In this document: piece by piece, positions 36,612-48,682 of the stretch
How positions within the stretch are numbered: the stretch's first letter is position 1
How the letters are laid out: each line of letters begins with the position of its first letter
From: Pseudomonas capeferrum
GTDB taxonomy: Bacteria; Pseudomonadota; Gammaproteobacteria; Pseudomonadales; Pseudomonadaceae
DNA: 64,000 nt
NCBI RefSeq assembly: GCF_000731675.1
Contig: NZ_JMIT01000002.1
Coordinates: 62,001-126,000 of the forward strand
Reading direction: 5' to 3'
Notes under the pieces: model-generated
What the model saw: the letters and a program-made list of their open reading frames with translations, nothing else
What the model was told of the DNA's origin: nothing
Database searches by the model: none
Position numbers and translations under genes: made by a program

Positions 36612-37802
<1,191 letters not shown>

Positions 37803-37821
37803 CTACTCTTGCGTTGGCCGC

Positions 37822-39969
<2,148 letters not shown>

Positions 39970-40111
39970 CAACTGATCTCCACGATATGGAAGCTAACTG
40001 TACACGCCGGTCGCTGCTGCCCAGGCAGGCCATGTGGCCCTGCCCCAGGCACACCCGTCAGCGCGCTAGTCGGGACTATGAACGAGCCGTGTGACATACA
40101 AACGCTCAATT

Positions 40112-40125
40112 CATACGCCCGTTTG
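40112..40125. promoter_or_regulatory. PsrA-like operator upstream of fadBA
   Basis: On the minus strand CAAACGGGCGTATG fits CAAAC-N4-GTTTG with one mismatch. It is placed between a candidate promoter and fadB. Confidence 0.6.
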
Positions 40126-40394
40126 ATTTGGGTGTGCACACATTCTCCGAAAAGATCAGCGTTGTCAAATGCTCACGCACAGAGCGAAAACACGACTTTC
40201 CGGTCATTTTGTAGCGTCTGGGTACAAAGCATGACGTCAGTGATCACGGGGCATTCATGTCAGCGATTGACCACGAGGAGGAGGGAGTGACCCTGCGAGG
40301 GGAAGATTTTTCCGGCATTTCACTGGCAGCCGACTACACTGCCAATGGCTTCAAGCATTCCCGGCCTGCCTGGCCTTTTCTGCGCAGCAGAACG

Positions 40395-40450
40395 CAAAGC
40401 GGCGACTTGGCACCCCACCCCTTCAGGGGCTCTGCCAAGCCGCCGCTTTG
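40395..40450. terminator. Large two-tier hairpin, probable bidirectional terminator
   Basis: CAAAGCGGCGACTTGGCA pairs with TGCCAAGCCGCCGCTTTG (one G:T-type mismatch) around an inner CCCC-TTCA-GGGG hairpin. It starts 15 bp beyond the stop of the minus-strand gene at 40466. It may instead end a plus-strand small RNA. Confidence 0.65.
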
Positions 40451-40465
40451 TCGTTAAGCCATGTG

Positions 40466-40903
40466 TCAGGCGAGTGTTTCGAAGACCTGGGCAATATCCT
40501 GCAATACAGATTTATCGCCCCGTTCGGTCCAGTACAAGGCGATCATGCGCGGGTCGGCTTCGACCTTGTAGACGCTGGCGGGCAAGCGCGCAAAGGCCTC
40601 GGCAAGGCGCGGGTCCTCACACGGCTCGCGCCACTGGTTCCACCACACGCCCGGCGTGACCTGCCAGTAACAGAAGCTGTCCTCACGCCCCCGGCGCCGT
40701 GCGCGATGGTACTGCGGGCAGGGGCTTGGCGGCTCCTTTTCCAGCCAGTGCGGCCACTGCTGGGGCGCCAGCTGCATGGCCAGCCCCATGCGCCGCGCTT
40801 CCAGGCGCAGGTTCATCTGCTCGCTCTGCTTGCGCGACGTGCGCAACCAGGAAAGCGGGCTGAGAATCAGCGCAAGGATTGACACCACCAGCAATACCGT
40901 CAT
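40466..40903 (-). CDS. Membrane-anchored hypothetical protein (PA3015-like)
   Basis: 145 residues. An N-terminal hydrophobic segment (MTVLLVVSILALILSPLSWL) is followed by a basic, Trp-rich soluble domain (QWPHWLEKEPPSPCPQYHRA; CYWQVTPGVWWNQWREPCED). ATG 40903 has GGGGTC upstream; ATG 40918 would add five residues and is possible. No family recognised. Located between fadBA and the universal stress gene as in P. aeruginosa. Confidence 0.75.
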   Translation of the reverse strand: MTVLLVVSILALILSPLSWLRTSRKQSEQMNLRLEARRMGLAMQLAPQQWPHWLEKEPPSPCPQYHRARRRGREDSFCYWQVTPGVWWNQWREPCEDPRLAEAFARLPASVYKVEADPRMIALYWTERGDKSVLQDIAQVFETLA

Positions 40904-41013
40904 ATCAGTAGACCCCATAAAGCGTTGCAAATGAGCTGGTTAGCCATTTTTCACGGAAGACCCGCCCGAAAGCGACCATACTTCTTCTATCGCGATTGTC
41001 AGGAGTACCGCTC

Positions 41014-41454
41014 ATGTCCTACGAACATCTTCTGGTTGCCGTCGACCTGACCGAGGAATGCGACCCGGTGATCAAGCGTGCCATGGCGCTGGCAGCGCCG
41101 TACAACGCCAAGGTCTCGCTGGTGCACATCGTCGAACCCATGGCCATGGCTTTTGGCGGTGACGTCCCCATGGACCTGTCGCAACTGCAGCAACAGCAGT
41201 TCGACCAGGCCAAAGAGCGCATGGACCGCCTGTTCAACAAGTACCCGGACATCCAGCGCGGCGATTCGCACCTGACCTACGGCCAGCCACGCCAGGAAAT
41301 CCACCAACTGGCCAAGGACCAGAAGTGCGACCTGATCGTCGTGGGCAGCCACGGCCGGCATGGCCTGGCGTTGCTGCTGGGCTCCACCGCCAACGATGTA
41401 CTGCACGGCGCACCCTGCGATGTGCTGGCAGTGCGCTTGCTGAAGAAGGAATGA
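41014..41454 (+). CDS. uspA: Universal stress protein (UspA family)
   Basis: 146 residues with the Usp nucleotide-binding fold: HLLVAVDLTEECDPVIKRAM at the N-terminus and the ATP-binding signature VVGSHGRHGLALLLGSTAND (G-2x-G-9x-G-S/T). An AGGAGT site precedes ATG 41014. It probably acts in stress survival as a soluble dimer. It is divergent from the PA3015-like gene. Confidence 0.93.
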   Translation: MSYEHLLVAVDLTEECDPVIKRAMALAAPYNAKVSLVHIVEPMAMAFGGDVPMDLSQLQQQQFDQAKERMDRLFNKYPDIQRGDSHLTYGQPRQEIHQLAKDQKCDLIVVGSHGRHGLALLLGSTANDVLHGAPCDVLAVRLLKKE

Positions 41455-41469
41455 GTTGACCTGTGCCAG

Positions 41470-41497
41470 CTTCTTCGCGGGTTTACCCGCGAAGAAG
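41470..41497. terminator. REP-like hairpin between uspA and uup
   Basis: CTTCTTCGCGGG-TTTA-CCCGCGAAGAAG is a perfect 12-bp stem between converging genes. It could terminate transcription in both directions. Confidence 0.7.
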
Positions 41498-41518
41498 CCA
41501 GTGCAGACCAAAAGCTGA

Positions 41519-43447
41519 TCACCCTTCCAGCTCGGCCCAGCGCTCTACCAGCACATCCAGCTCTGCCTGCAACTGCTCGATCTTGGCCAGCACCGCGGTG
41601 GTCTCTTCGATCGACCGCTGATAGAAACCTGGTGCATTGACCTCTTCCTGGGCCGCCGCCATGCGCTGTTCGACCTCGTCGATTTGCCCAGGCAGCATCT
41701 CCAGCTCACGCTGCAGCTTGTAGCTGAGCTTCTTCTTCGAGGCATCGGCAGCAGCCGCCACCGGCGCCGGTGCCGCTTGCACTTCCTGCTTCTCAACCAC
41801 TGCGCTGTTGAGTTCGGACTTGCCGCCTTTGCTCTCGGTTACCCCCAGCAGCTTGGGCGAACCGCCCTGACGGATCCAGTCCTCATAGCCGCCGACATAC
41901 TCGCGTACCTTGCCCCCACCTTCGAACACCAGGGTGCTGGTGACGACGTTGTCGAGGAAGGCCCGGTCGTGGCTGACCATCAGCACCGTGCCCTTGTAGT
42001 TGGCCAGCACCTCTTCCAGCAGTTCGAGGGTTTCCACGTCCAGGTCGTTGGTCGGTTCGTCGAGCACCAGCAGGTTGGCCGGCTTGCTGAACAGCTTGGC
42101 CAGCAGCAAACGTGCACGCTCGCCACCCGACAGCGCCTTGACCGGGGTCCGGGCACGCTGGGGGCTGAACAGGAAGTCGCCCAGGTAGCTCAGCACGTGG
42201 CGGTTCTGGCCATCGATCTCGATGAAGTCACGGCCTTCGGCCAGGTTGTCGATCACGGTTTTTTCCAGATCGAGCTGATGACGCATCTGGTCGAAATACG
42301 CCACTTCCAGCTTGGTGCCACGCTCGACCTTGCCCGAGGTAGGCTCCAGGTCGCCGAGCATCAGCTTGAGCAAGGTGGTCTTGCCGGTACCGTTGGCACC
42401 CAGCAGGCCAATGCGATCCTGGCGCTGCAGGACCATGGAGAAGTCCTTGACCAGCATCGGGCCTTCGGCATGGGCGAAGCTGACGTTCTCCAGCACCATG
42501 ACCTGCTTGCCGGACTTGTCGGCCGCTTCGATCTGGATGTTCGCCTTGCCCTGACGCTCACGGCGCTCGCCGCGTTCGACGCGCAAGGCCTTGAGGGCAC
42601 GCACACGCCCTTCGTTGCGGGTACGGCGGGCCTTGATGCCCTGGCGGATCCACACTTCTTCCTGGGCCAGGCGCTTGTCGAACAGCGCGTTGGCGGTTTC
42701 TTCCGCGGCCAGCGCGGCTTCCTTGTGCACCAGGAAGCTGGCGTAGTCGCCGTTCCAGTCGATCAGGCCACCGCGGTCCAGTTCGAGGATGCGGGTCGCG
42801 AGGTTTTGCAGGAAGGAGCGGTCGTGGGTAATGAACAGCACCGCACCATTGAACCCGCGCAGCGCCTCTTCAAGCCAGGCGATCGCACCGATGTCCAGGT
42901 GGTTGGTCGGTTCATCGAGCAGCAGCAGGTCAGGCTCGGACACCAGCGCCTGGGCCAGCAGCACACGGCGGCGCCAGCCACCGGACAGCTCGGCCAGGGT
43001 CTTGTCGGCGGGCAGTTGCAGGCGGCTCAGGGTGCTATCCACCACTTGCTGCAGGCGCCAGCCGTCACGGGCTTCGAGTTCGTGCTGAACGTGCATGAGT
43101 TTTTCCAGGTCTTCGTCGCCCTGGATGTTCTGGCTCAGGTGGTGGAACTCGGCCAGCAGCGCACCCACGCCGTCAAGGCCCTCGGCCACCACATCGAACA
43201 CGCTGCGCTCGTCGGCCAGCGGCAACTCTTGCGGCAGCTCGCCGATTTTCAGGCCCGGGGCGCGCCAGATCTCACCGTCGTCGCCCTTCTGTTCGCCCTT
43301 GACCAGGCGCATCATGCTCGACTTGCCGGTGCCGTTGCGGCCGATGATGCACACCCGCTCACCACGAGCGATCTGCCAGGACACTTTGTCCAGCAGCGGC
43401 ATGGCGCCGAATGCGAGGGACACATCGCTGAATTTGAGCAGGGTCAT
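41519..43447 (-). CDS. uup: ABC-F ATPase Uup
   Basis: 642 residues with two ATPase cassettes in one chain and no membrane domain. Walker A motifs GRNGTGKSS and GANGTGKTT, signatures LSGGWRRRVLLAQAL and LSGGERARLLLAKLF, and Walker B LLLDEPTNHLDIG and LVLDEPTNDLDVE. A C-terminal coiled coil (REMELPGQ region, then VLAKIEQLQAELDVLVERW) is typical of Uup and is linked to DNA binding and ribosome function. ATG 43447 has a GGAGACC site; the longer frame to 43513 does not. Confidence 0.94.
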   Translation of the reverse strand: MTLLKFSDVSLAFGAMPLLDKVSWQIARGERVCIIGRNGTGKSSMMRLVKGEQKGDDGEIWRAPGLKIGELPQELPLADERSVFDVVAEGLDGVGALLAEFHHLSQNIQGDEDLEKLMHVQHELEARDGWRLQQVVDSTLSRLQLPADKTLAELSGGWRRRVLLAQALVSEPDLLLLDEPTNHLDIGAIAWLEEALRGFNGAVLFITHDRSFLQNLATRILELDRGGLIDWNGDYASFLVHKEAALAAEETANALFDKRLAQEEVWIRQGIKARRTRNEGRVRALKALRVERGERRERQGKANIQIEAADKSGKQVMVLENVSFAHAEGPMLVKDFSMVLQRQDRIGLLGANGTGKTTLLKLMLGDLEPTSGKVERGTKLEVAYFDQMRHQLDLEKTVIDNLAEGRDFIEIDGQNRHVLSYLGDFLFSPQRARTPVKALSGGERARLLLAKLFSKPANLLVLDEPTNDLDVETLELLEEVLANYKGTVLMVSHDRAFLDNVVTSTLVFEGGGKVREYVGGYEDWIRQGGSPKLLGVTESKGGKSELNSAVVEKQEVQAAPAPVAAAADASKKKLSYKLQRELEMLPGQIDEVEQRMAAAQEEVNAPGFYQRSIEETTAVLAKIEQLQAELDVLVERWAELEG

Positions 43448-43668
43448 ATTGGTCTCCAGAAATCGGGCGCGCATTCTACCTGACTTGGGGCCCGAGGGCA
43501 TTAAGTTGACCACCCTGCGAGGGCTTTACGACATCTGGTCGAACTTAATGTCTTGATACAAGCACTGTGCTTTCATCTGCCGCCGGCAAACGGCTAAGCT
43601 AAGGCCATAGCTTCCAACAGTGCTGGCTTCGCCGTCACTTCCCCATGGTTCAACTGCCCGGACGTATC

Positions 43669-45597
43669 ATGCGCAGCCGCCTGTTACAGATTGCATCCTG
43701 CCTGCTGCTTACCGCCGCCACCGCCAGCGCGGCGCAGGCCCTCGACCTCACTCAACAACGCCAGTACTACGACGAGGCCAAGCGCGCCCTGGCCAAGGGC
43801 GACAAAGGCCCTTACCTGCGCTATGCCCAACAGTTGCGCGACTACCCGCTGACGCCTTACCTCACGTACGACGAGCTGACCGCGCGCCTGAAAAACGCCA
43901 GCAACGAGGAGATCGAAGGGTTCCTGGCCAAGCATGGCGACCTGCCCCAGTCCAACTGGATGAAACTGCGCTGGTTGCGCTGGCTGGCCGAGCGCGGCGA
44001 ATGGAATACTTTCGTCAAGTACTACGACCCCAAACTCAATTTCACCGAACTGGACTGCCTCAACGGCCAGTACCAGTTGAGCCACGGCCTGCGCGCCGAA
44101 GGGTATGCCACGGCCGACAAGCTGTGGAACGTCGGCAAGTCGCAACCGGCGGCCTGTGACACCCTGTTCGGCATGTGGGCCGCCGAAGGCCAACTGACCG
44201 AGGCCAAGCGCTGGAACCGCGCCAAACTGGCGGCACAGGCACGCAACTACGGCCTGGCCAACAACCTGGTCAAGACCTTGACCACGCTCGGCCCACAAGG
44301 GCGTCTGCTGATCGACGTGGCGCAAAAACCCGAGCTGCTCAACCAGCCATCGCGCTTCAGCCCGGTCAACGAAGCCATGTCCGACGTGGTAAGCCTCGGC
44401 CTGCGACGCCTGGCCCGGCAGGACCCGGAGCGGGCCATGGGGCTGCTCGACGACTACGCCCAGCGCATGCACTTCTCGCGCGATGAAAAAGTCGCCATCG
44501 CCCGCGAAATCGGCCTGACCCTGGCGCGCCGTTACGACCCTCGCGCGCTCGACCTGATGACCCGCTACGACCCCGAGCTGCGTGACAACACCGTCAGCGA
44601 ATGGCGCCTGCGCCTGCTGCTGCGCCTGGGCCGCTGGGAGGATGCCTACGAGCTGACCAAACGCCTGCCCCAGGACCTGGCCAGCAGTAGCCGCTGGAAG
44701 TACTGGCAAGCCCGCAGCCTTGAGCTGGCCCAGCCGAACAACCCGCAGGTCACCCTGCTGTACAAGACCGTGGCGCGCGAGCGTGATTTCTATGGGTTCC
44801 TTGCAGCCGACCGGGCGCAGACCCCCTACCAGTTGAACAACAAGCCACTGGTACTGAGCCCGCAACTGGTCAGCAAGGTGCGCAACACCCCGGGCATCCA
44901 GCGCGCGCTGGAATTCCATGCCCGCGGGCAGATCGTCGATGGGCGCCGCGAGTGGTACCACGTCAGCCGCCACTTCAACCGCGACGAGATGGTCGCCCAG
45001 GCACGCCTGGCCTACGACCTGCGCTGGTACTTCCCGGCCATCCGCACCATCAGCCAGGCGAAGTACTGGGATGACCTGGATATCCGCTTCCCGATGGCCC
45101 ACCGCGACACCCTGGTGCGCGAGGCCAAGGTCCGTGGGCTGCATTCGAGCTGGGTGTTTGCCATCACCCGCCAGGAAAGCGCCTTCATGGAAGATGCACG
45201 CTCCAGCGTGGGCGCCAGCGGCCTCATGCAACTGATGCCGGCCACCGCCAAGGAAACCGCGCGCAAGTTCAGCATCCCGCTGGCCTCGCCTGCGCAGGTG
45301 TTCAACCCGGACAAGAACATCCAGTTGGGGGCCGCGTACCTGAGCCAGGTACACAGCCAGTTCAATGGCAACCGGGTACTGGCTTCTGCGGCCTATAACG
45401 CAGGCCCCGGACGAGTACGCCAGTGGCTCAAGGGCGCCAAGCATTTGAGCTTCGATGTCTGGGTCGAATCGATACCCTTCGATGAGACACGTCAGTATGT
45501 GCAGAACGTGCTGTCGTATTCGGTGATCTACGGGCAGAAGCTCAACTCGCCGCAGCCGCTGGTGGATTGGCACGAGCGGTACTTCGACGATATGTAG
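43669..45597 (+). CDS. slt: Soluble lytic murein transglycosylase Slt
   Basis: Cleaves the glycan between MurNAc and GlcNAc with formation of 1,6-anhydroMurNAc, the substrate stream for NagZ. 642 residues: a signal peptide (MRSRLLQIASCLLLTAATAS), a long superhelical U-domain of alpha-repeats (residues ~30-430), and a C-terminal catalytic domain with Glu near 503 in ITRQESAFMEDARSSVGASG and LMQLMPATAKETA. ATG 43669 gives a normal signal peptide; ATG 43645 would add eight residues. Length matches E. coli Slt70. Confidence 0.94.
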   Translation: MRSRLLQIASCLLLTAATASAAQALDLTQQRQYYDEAKRALAKGDKGPYLRYAQQLRDYPLTPYLTYDELTARLKNASNEEIEGFLAKHGDLPQSNWMKLRWLRWLAERGEWNTFVKYYDPKLNFTELDCLNGQYQLSHGLRAEGYATADKLWNVGKSQPAACDTLFGMWAAEGQLTEAKRWNRAKLAAQARNYGLANNLVKTLTTLGPQGRLLIDVAQKPELLNQPSRFSPVNEAMSDVVSLGLRRLARQDPERAMGLLDDYAQRMHFSRDEKVAIAREIGLTLARRYDPRALDLMTRYDPELRDNTVSEWRLRLLLRLGRWEDAYELTKRLPQDLASSSRWKYWQARSLELAQPNNPQVTLLYKTVARERDFYGFLAADRAQTPYQLNNKPLVLSPQLVSKVRNTPGIQRALEFHARGQIVDGRREWYHVSRHFNRDEMVAQARLAYDLRWYFPAIRTISQAKYWDDLDIRFPMAHRDTLVREAKVRGLHSSWVFAITRQESAFMEDARSSVGASGLMQLMPATAKETARKFSIPLASPAQVFNPDKNIQLGAAYLSQVHSQFNGNRVLASAAYNAGPGRVRQWLKGAKHLSFDVWVESIPFDETRQYVQNVLSYSVIYGQKLNSPQPLVDWHERYFDDM

Positions 45598-45611
45598 CTG
45601 CGTCGGGGTCG

Positions 45612-45659
45612 TGTAGGGGCCGCTGCGCGGCCCTTTCGCAACGGAAGGCCGCGCCTACA
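45612..45659. terminator. Nested hairpin between slt and the MOSC gene
   Basis: Outer TGTAGG/CCTACA pair and inner GGGCCGC-TGC-GCGGCCC (45617-45633) followed by TTTC. It resembles a terminator-like repeat common in P. putida intergenic regions. Confidence 0.6.
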
Positions 45660-46455
45660 AGACCTCGACTTCCATACCTACTTCAAGTACGCCACTGCCA
45701 TCCACGGCCAGGTTCTGGCCGAACAACACATCCCCCTCCTTCTCGCGGAACGTCTTGAGCGTAGTCATCGGCTCGCGGTCTGCGCTGCGCTCGCCGGTCA
45801 ACGGGTCGATCGTGGTGAAAATGCAACGCACACTGGGCTTGAGCACTCGAAACTCCAGCGCGCCGATGCGAATCCGCTTCCAGCCATCCTCGGCAAACGG
45901 CTCTGCACCCTGCACCACCAGATTCGGCCTGAACCGCAGCATCTCCATCGGCCGGCCAATGCGCCGGTTCAATTCGTCCAACGAACCCTGGCCGATCAAC
46001 AGCAGCGGAAAACCATCCGGAAACGCCGCACGGTCACTGTTGAGGCCATAACCATTGGGCAGATAACGCGCCCGCTGTTCCGGGCAATAGACGAGCCGCA
46101 CGTCCTTGCCAAGCAGCGCCGACAGCCACAGCGCTGCCGCATCGCCGGCATCCGGTACCCGCAGGGTGTCACGCCAGAGGGTCACCCCCCGCAGGTCGTC
46201 GTCTGCAAGCGGTACGGGCACGCGAAGTGGCGCCTGCCCTGGGGCCTCCAGCAACAACTGCCCGGCAGCATCGTAGCTCGCCCTGAGCTGGCCGAGCTGT
46301 GGCCAGGCACGTTGGGTGAGAAAGCGGCCATTGTCTGCCTCCACCACCATCCAGCGACGGTCACCCAACAACCCCAATTGGCCAACCGGTGACGCCTGCA
46401 GGCTTTGCGCCCGCCCCGACTTCACCGGGTACCGATACAACTCACTCAGAAACAT
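45655..46455 (-). CDS. MOSC-domain protein (YcbX-like)
   Basis: 266 residues. An N-terminal MOSC beta-barrel (MFLSELYRYPVKSGRAQSLQ; DRRWMVVEADNGRFLTQRAW) is followed by the MOSC core with the conserved Cys in VRCIFTTIDPLTGERS, which would ligate molybdenum in this family. E. coli YcbX has an additional C-terminal 2Fe-2S domain; this protein ends before one would fit. It probably takes part in reductive detoxification of N-hydroxylated compounds, with a separate electron donor. It converges with slt. Confidence 0.88.
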   Translation of the reverse strand: MFLSELYRYPVKSGRAQSLQASPVGQLGLLGDRRWMVVEADNGRFLTQRAWPQLGQLRASYDAAGQLLLEAPGQAPLRVPVPLADDDLRGVTLWRDTLRVPDAGDAAALWLSALLGKDVRLVYCPEQRARYLPNGYGLNSDRAAFPDGFPLLLIGQGSLDELNRRIGRPMEMLRFRPNLVVQGAEPFAEDGWKRIRIGALEFRVLKPSVRCIFTTIDPLTGERSADREPMTTLKTFREKEGDVLFGQNLAVDGSGVLEVGMEVEVL

Positions 46456-46510
46456 CCCTGCCGCCTCGCGTCATTCAAAACGCCAAGCTTATACCCCGCA
46501 GGGCCCGGTA

Positions 46511-47446
46511 TCACGCAGTAGCGGAATCCAGCAGCAGCCGCTGCTTGACCACCTCGACCAGACGATCCGGCTGGAACTTGGACAAGAAGTTGTCACAGCC
46601 AACCTTCTTGACCATGGACTCGTTGAAACTGCCCGACAACGAGGTGTGCAGCACCACGTAGAGCTGACGCAGGCGGGCATCGCTGCGGATCTCGGTGGTC
46701 AACCGGTAGCCGTCCATCTCCGGCATTTCGGCATCGGTGAACACCATGAGCAGCTTCTCGCAAACATCCTCACCGGCATCGGCCCAGCTCTTGAGCAGGC
46801 GCAAGGCTTTCAGACCATCGCTGGCCACGTGCAACTTCATGCCCAGTTGCGACAGGGTGTCGCGCAACTGCGCCAGGGCTACGCTGGAGTCGTCCACCAG
46901 CAGCACTTCACGCCCTCTGGCGCGGGCCAGCACCGGGTCGGCGAGGCGTTCGCCGGAGACCTTGGCGTTGTAGGGCACGATCTCAGCCAGCACCTTCTCC
47001 ACATCAATCACTTCGACCAGTTGCTCGTCGACTTTGGTGATGGCGGTGAGGTAATGCTGGCGCCCGGCACTGGTAGGCGGCGGCATGATCGCTTCCCAGT
47101 TCATGTTGACGATGCGGTCCACGCCACCCACCAGGAAGGCCTGCACCGAGCGGTTGTATTCCGTCACGATGATGGTGCTGTCCGGCCCAGGCTGCAGTGG
47201 GCGCATGCCAATCGCCTGGGACAGGTCGATCACCGGCAAGGTCTGCCCACGCAGGTTGACCACCCCGCAGACGAAGGCATGGCGCTGCGGCATCAGCGTC
47301 AGCTTGGGCAGTTGCAGCACCTCCTGCACCTTGAACACGTTGATCGCAAACAGCTGCCGACCTGCCAGGCGAAACATCAGAATTTCCAGGCGGTTCTCAC
47401 CCACCAATTGCGTGCGTTGGTCTACCGTGTCGAGAATGCCAGCCAT
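46511..47446 (-). CDS. cheV: Chemotaxis coupling protein CheV
   Basis: 311 residues: a CheW-like domain (about 15-165; EILMFRLAGRQLFAINVFKV; FVCGVVNLRGQTLPVIDLSQ) fused to a receiver domain (about 180-305; VLLVDDSSVALAQLRDTL, phospho-acceptor Asp in MVFTDAEMPEMDG). It couples chemoreceptors to CheA with a tunable receiver. ATG 47446 has a GGGGGC site; upstream in-frame codons to 47545 are less conserved. No other che genes are adjacent, so it works with a complex encoded elsewhere. Confidence 0.93.
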   Translation of the reverse strand: MAGILDTVDQRTQLVGENRLEILMFRLAGRQLFAINVFKVQEVLQLPKLTLMPQRHAFVCGVVNLRGQTLPVIDLSQAIGMRPLQPGPDSTIIVTEYNRSVQAFLVGGVDRIVNMNWEAIMPPPTSAGRQHYLTAITKVDEQLVEVIDVEKVLAEIVPYNAKVSGERLADPVLARARGREVLLVDDSSVALAQLRDTLSQLGMKLHVASDGLKALRLLKSWADAGEDVCEKLLMVFTDAEMPEMDGYRLTTEIRSDARLRQLYVVLHTSLSGSFNESMVKKVGCDNFLSKFQPDRLVEVVKQRLLLDSATA

Positions 47447-47795
47447 TGGAAGCCCCCAGGCTTGAGTCGAAAAGTTGAGTTCTTCACCCTGTATCGGCGG
47501 ATTCACGCACACCTTGACCCTTGCTGGAAAATGCCGCCGAGGCAATTGATATCACTTTACCATCATGCTTTACTGCGGGCACTTCACGGTGGTTGTCTGC
47601 CGCTTTGCACCTTGTTGCACCCTAGCCGCACATCAGGGAAACCCTTAGTGGCAATCGGGTGCAACCTGATGTTCGCGATATCCATTAGCCATTAATGTGA
47701 CACCATTCTCATTGCATGAATGGAGTCAGGCTTTTGCTCGCTATCGTATCGCCGTGTCCGCCCCTTGCTGCAGCTCCAAGCGCTGGAGCGTCCTG
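47447..47795. other. Divergent intergenic region between cheV and the HPt-like gene
   Basis: 349 bp. I see one notable element: inverted arms GTTGCACCC (47614-47622) and GGGTGCAAC (47657-47665) separated by 34 bp, with an extra TTGCACC copy just before the first. No clear promoter consensus was recognised for either gene. Confidence 0.5.
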
Positions 47796-48296
47796 ATGGA
47801 CAGTGCCTTATCGTTTGAAGCTGCCCTGCAGGAGTTTCTGCTGGATGCGCATGTCTTGCTGACTCAGTCCCAGGAGTGCCTGCAGCACCTGGAGCTGATC
47901 GACAACGATGCAGATGCCTGCAAGTGCCTGAACACCGCCCTCGACACCCTGGCCCGCCGTGCCAGCCGCCTGCAATTGGTTGAGGTTGCCCACTACACCA
48001 CCGTATTGCAGCAACTGCTGGCACCCGCCTGCGAGCAGCAACGCCTGGTGCGTGGGGCCTTGCCGGCGACGGATGCCTGCCTGACTCTGCTGGCCTGGCA
48101 ACTGGAGCTGACAGACCCCAGCACCGGGCAGCTGAACCTTGATAGCGGTGAACAGGTCACGCTGCTTACTGAATTGGCCAGTGTTTTGGAACAACCGCTA
48201 CCGCAAACGTGTGCCTCGTGCGAAGAACAGGGCAGCCACTGCCTTCACCCCCACGCAGACGCTACCCCCGACACGCGCCCTCGCGCTGCGCATTAA
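47796..48296 (+). CDS. HPt-like helical protein without the phospho-accepting His
   Basis: 166 residues. The first 100 residues have the rhythm of a CheA-P1/HPt helical bundle (FEAALQEFLLDAHVLLTQSQ; CLNTALDTLARRASRLQLVE; VAHYTTVLQQLLA), but where an HPt domain has H-x-x-K-G-x-A/S the sequence is LDTLARRAS, with no His. The C-terminus is Cys/His-rich (CASCEEQGSHCLHPHAD). A GGAG site supports ATG 47796. The fold assignment is inferred from pattern only. It could bind a kinase or receiver as an inactive mimic, and lies between cheV and a two-component pair. Confidence 0.55.
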   Translation: MDSALSFEAALQEFLLDAHVLLTQSQECLQHLELIDNDADACKCLNTALDTLARRASRLQLVEVAHYTTVLQQLLAPACEQQRLVRGALPATDACLTLLAWQLELTDPSTGQLNLDSGEQVTLLTELASVLEQPLPQTCASCEEQGSHCLHPHADATPDTRPRAAH

Positions 48297-48682
48297 CTCA
48301 CCCGAAGAGCAACTAAGGGCCTTGTTCAAGCCCACGATGGTCTAACTTGGAAGTTCCCCCAAGTGTCGGCCGCAATACCGCTGGCATTAACCCGCTAGTT
48401 GCTCTGAAAGTGATTGCCAGCCGAATAACGGATGGCATTTTGCTACTTGCGCTAATCGGACGGACGTCCCGGAATACCCCGTAAACCATGAGGTTTCAAA
48501 GCGTTGCCCAGCAGCGACCAACGCCACGCGAAGTGTTACCATGCTCGCCAGCGAATGCCTGCAGTCTGTAACAAGGCTGATTGAGGACGTGACCCGGCAA
48601 AACTTCGAAAGTAATGCGCCAGAGCCTCTAGCAAGACGTGTGCAAGGCCTCCATCAGCAACACTTCAGTGGCTTCTCTATTT
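48297..48682. other. Intergenic region upstream of the NarL-type kinase gene
   Basis: 386 bp with no RNA gene or terminator that I can support. A frame open from ATG 48541 runs into the kinase gene in another register and has no ribosome-binding site. The kinase promoter probably lies here. Confidence 0.4.

Larger units (their letters stand above)
39970..40465. other. Long intergenic region between fadB and a PA3015-like gene
   Basis: 496 bp without a convincing gene. It contains the PsrA-like box (40112-40125), a possible minus-strand -35 for fadB (TTGACA, 40163-40168), a smaller stem TGGCAG/CTGCCA (about 40325-40343) and a large hairpin at 40395-40450. A 66-codon frame (40257-40457) has a good GAGGAGGAG site before an internal GTG, but its C-terminus is formed by the hairpin, so I do not call it a gene. 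Confidence 0.6.
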
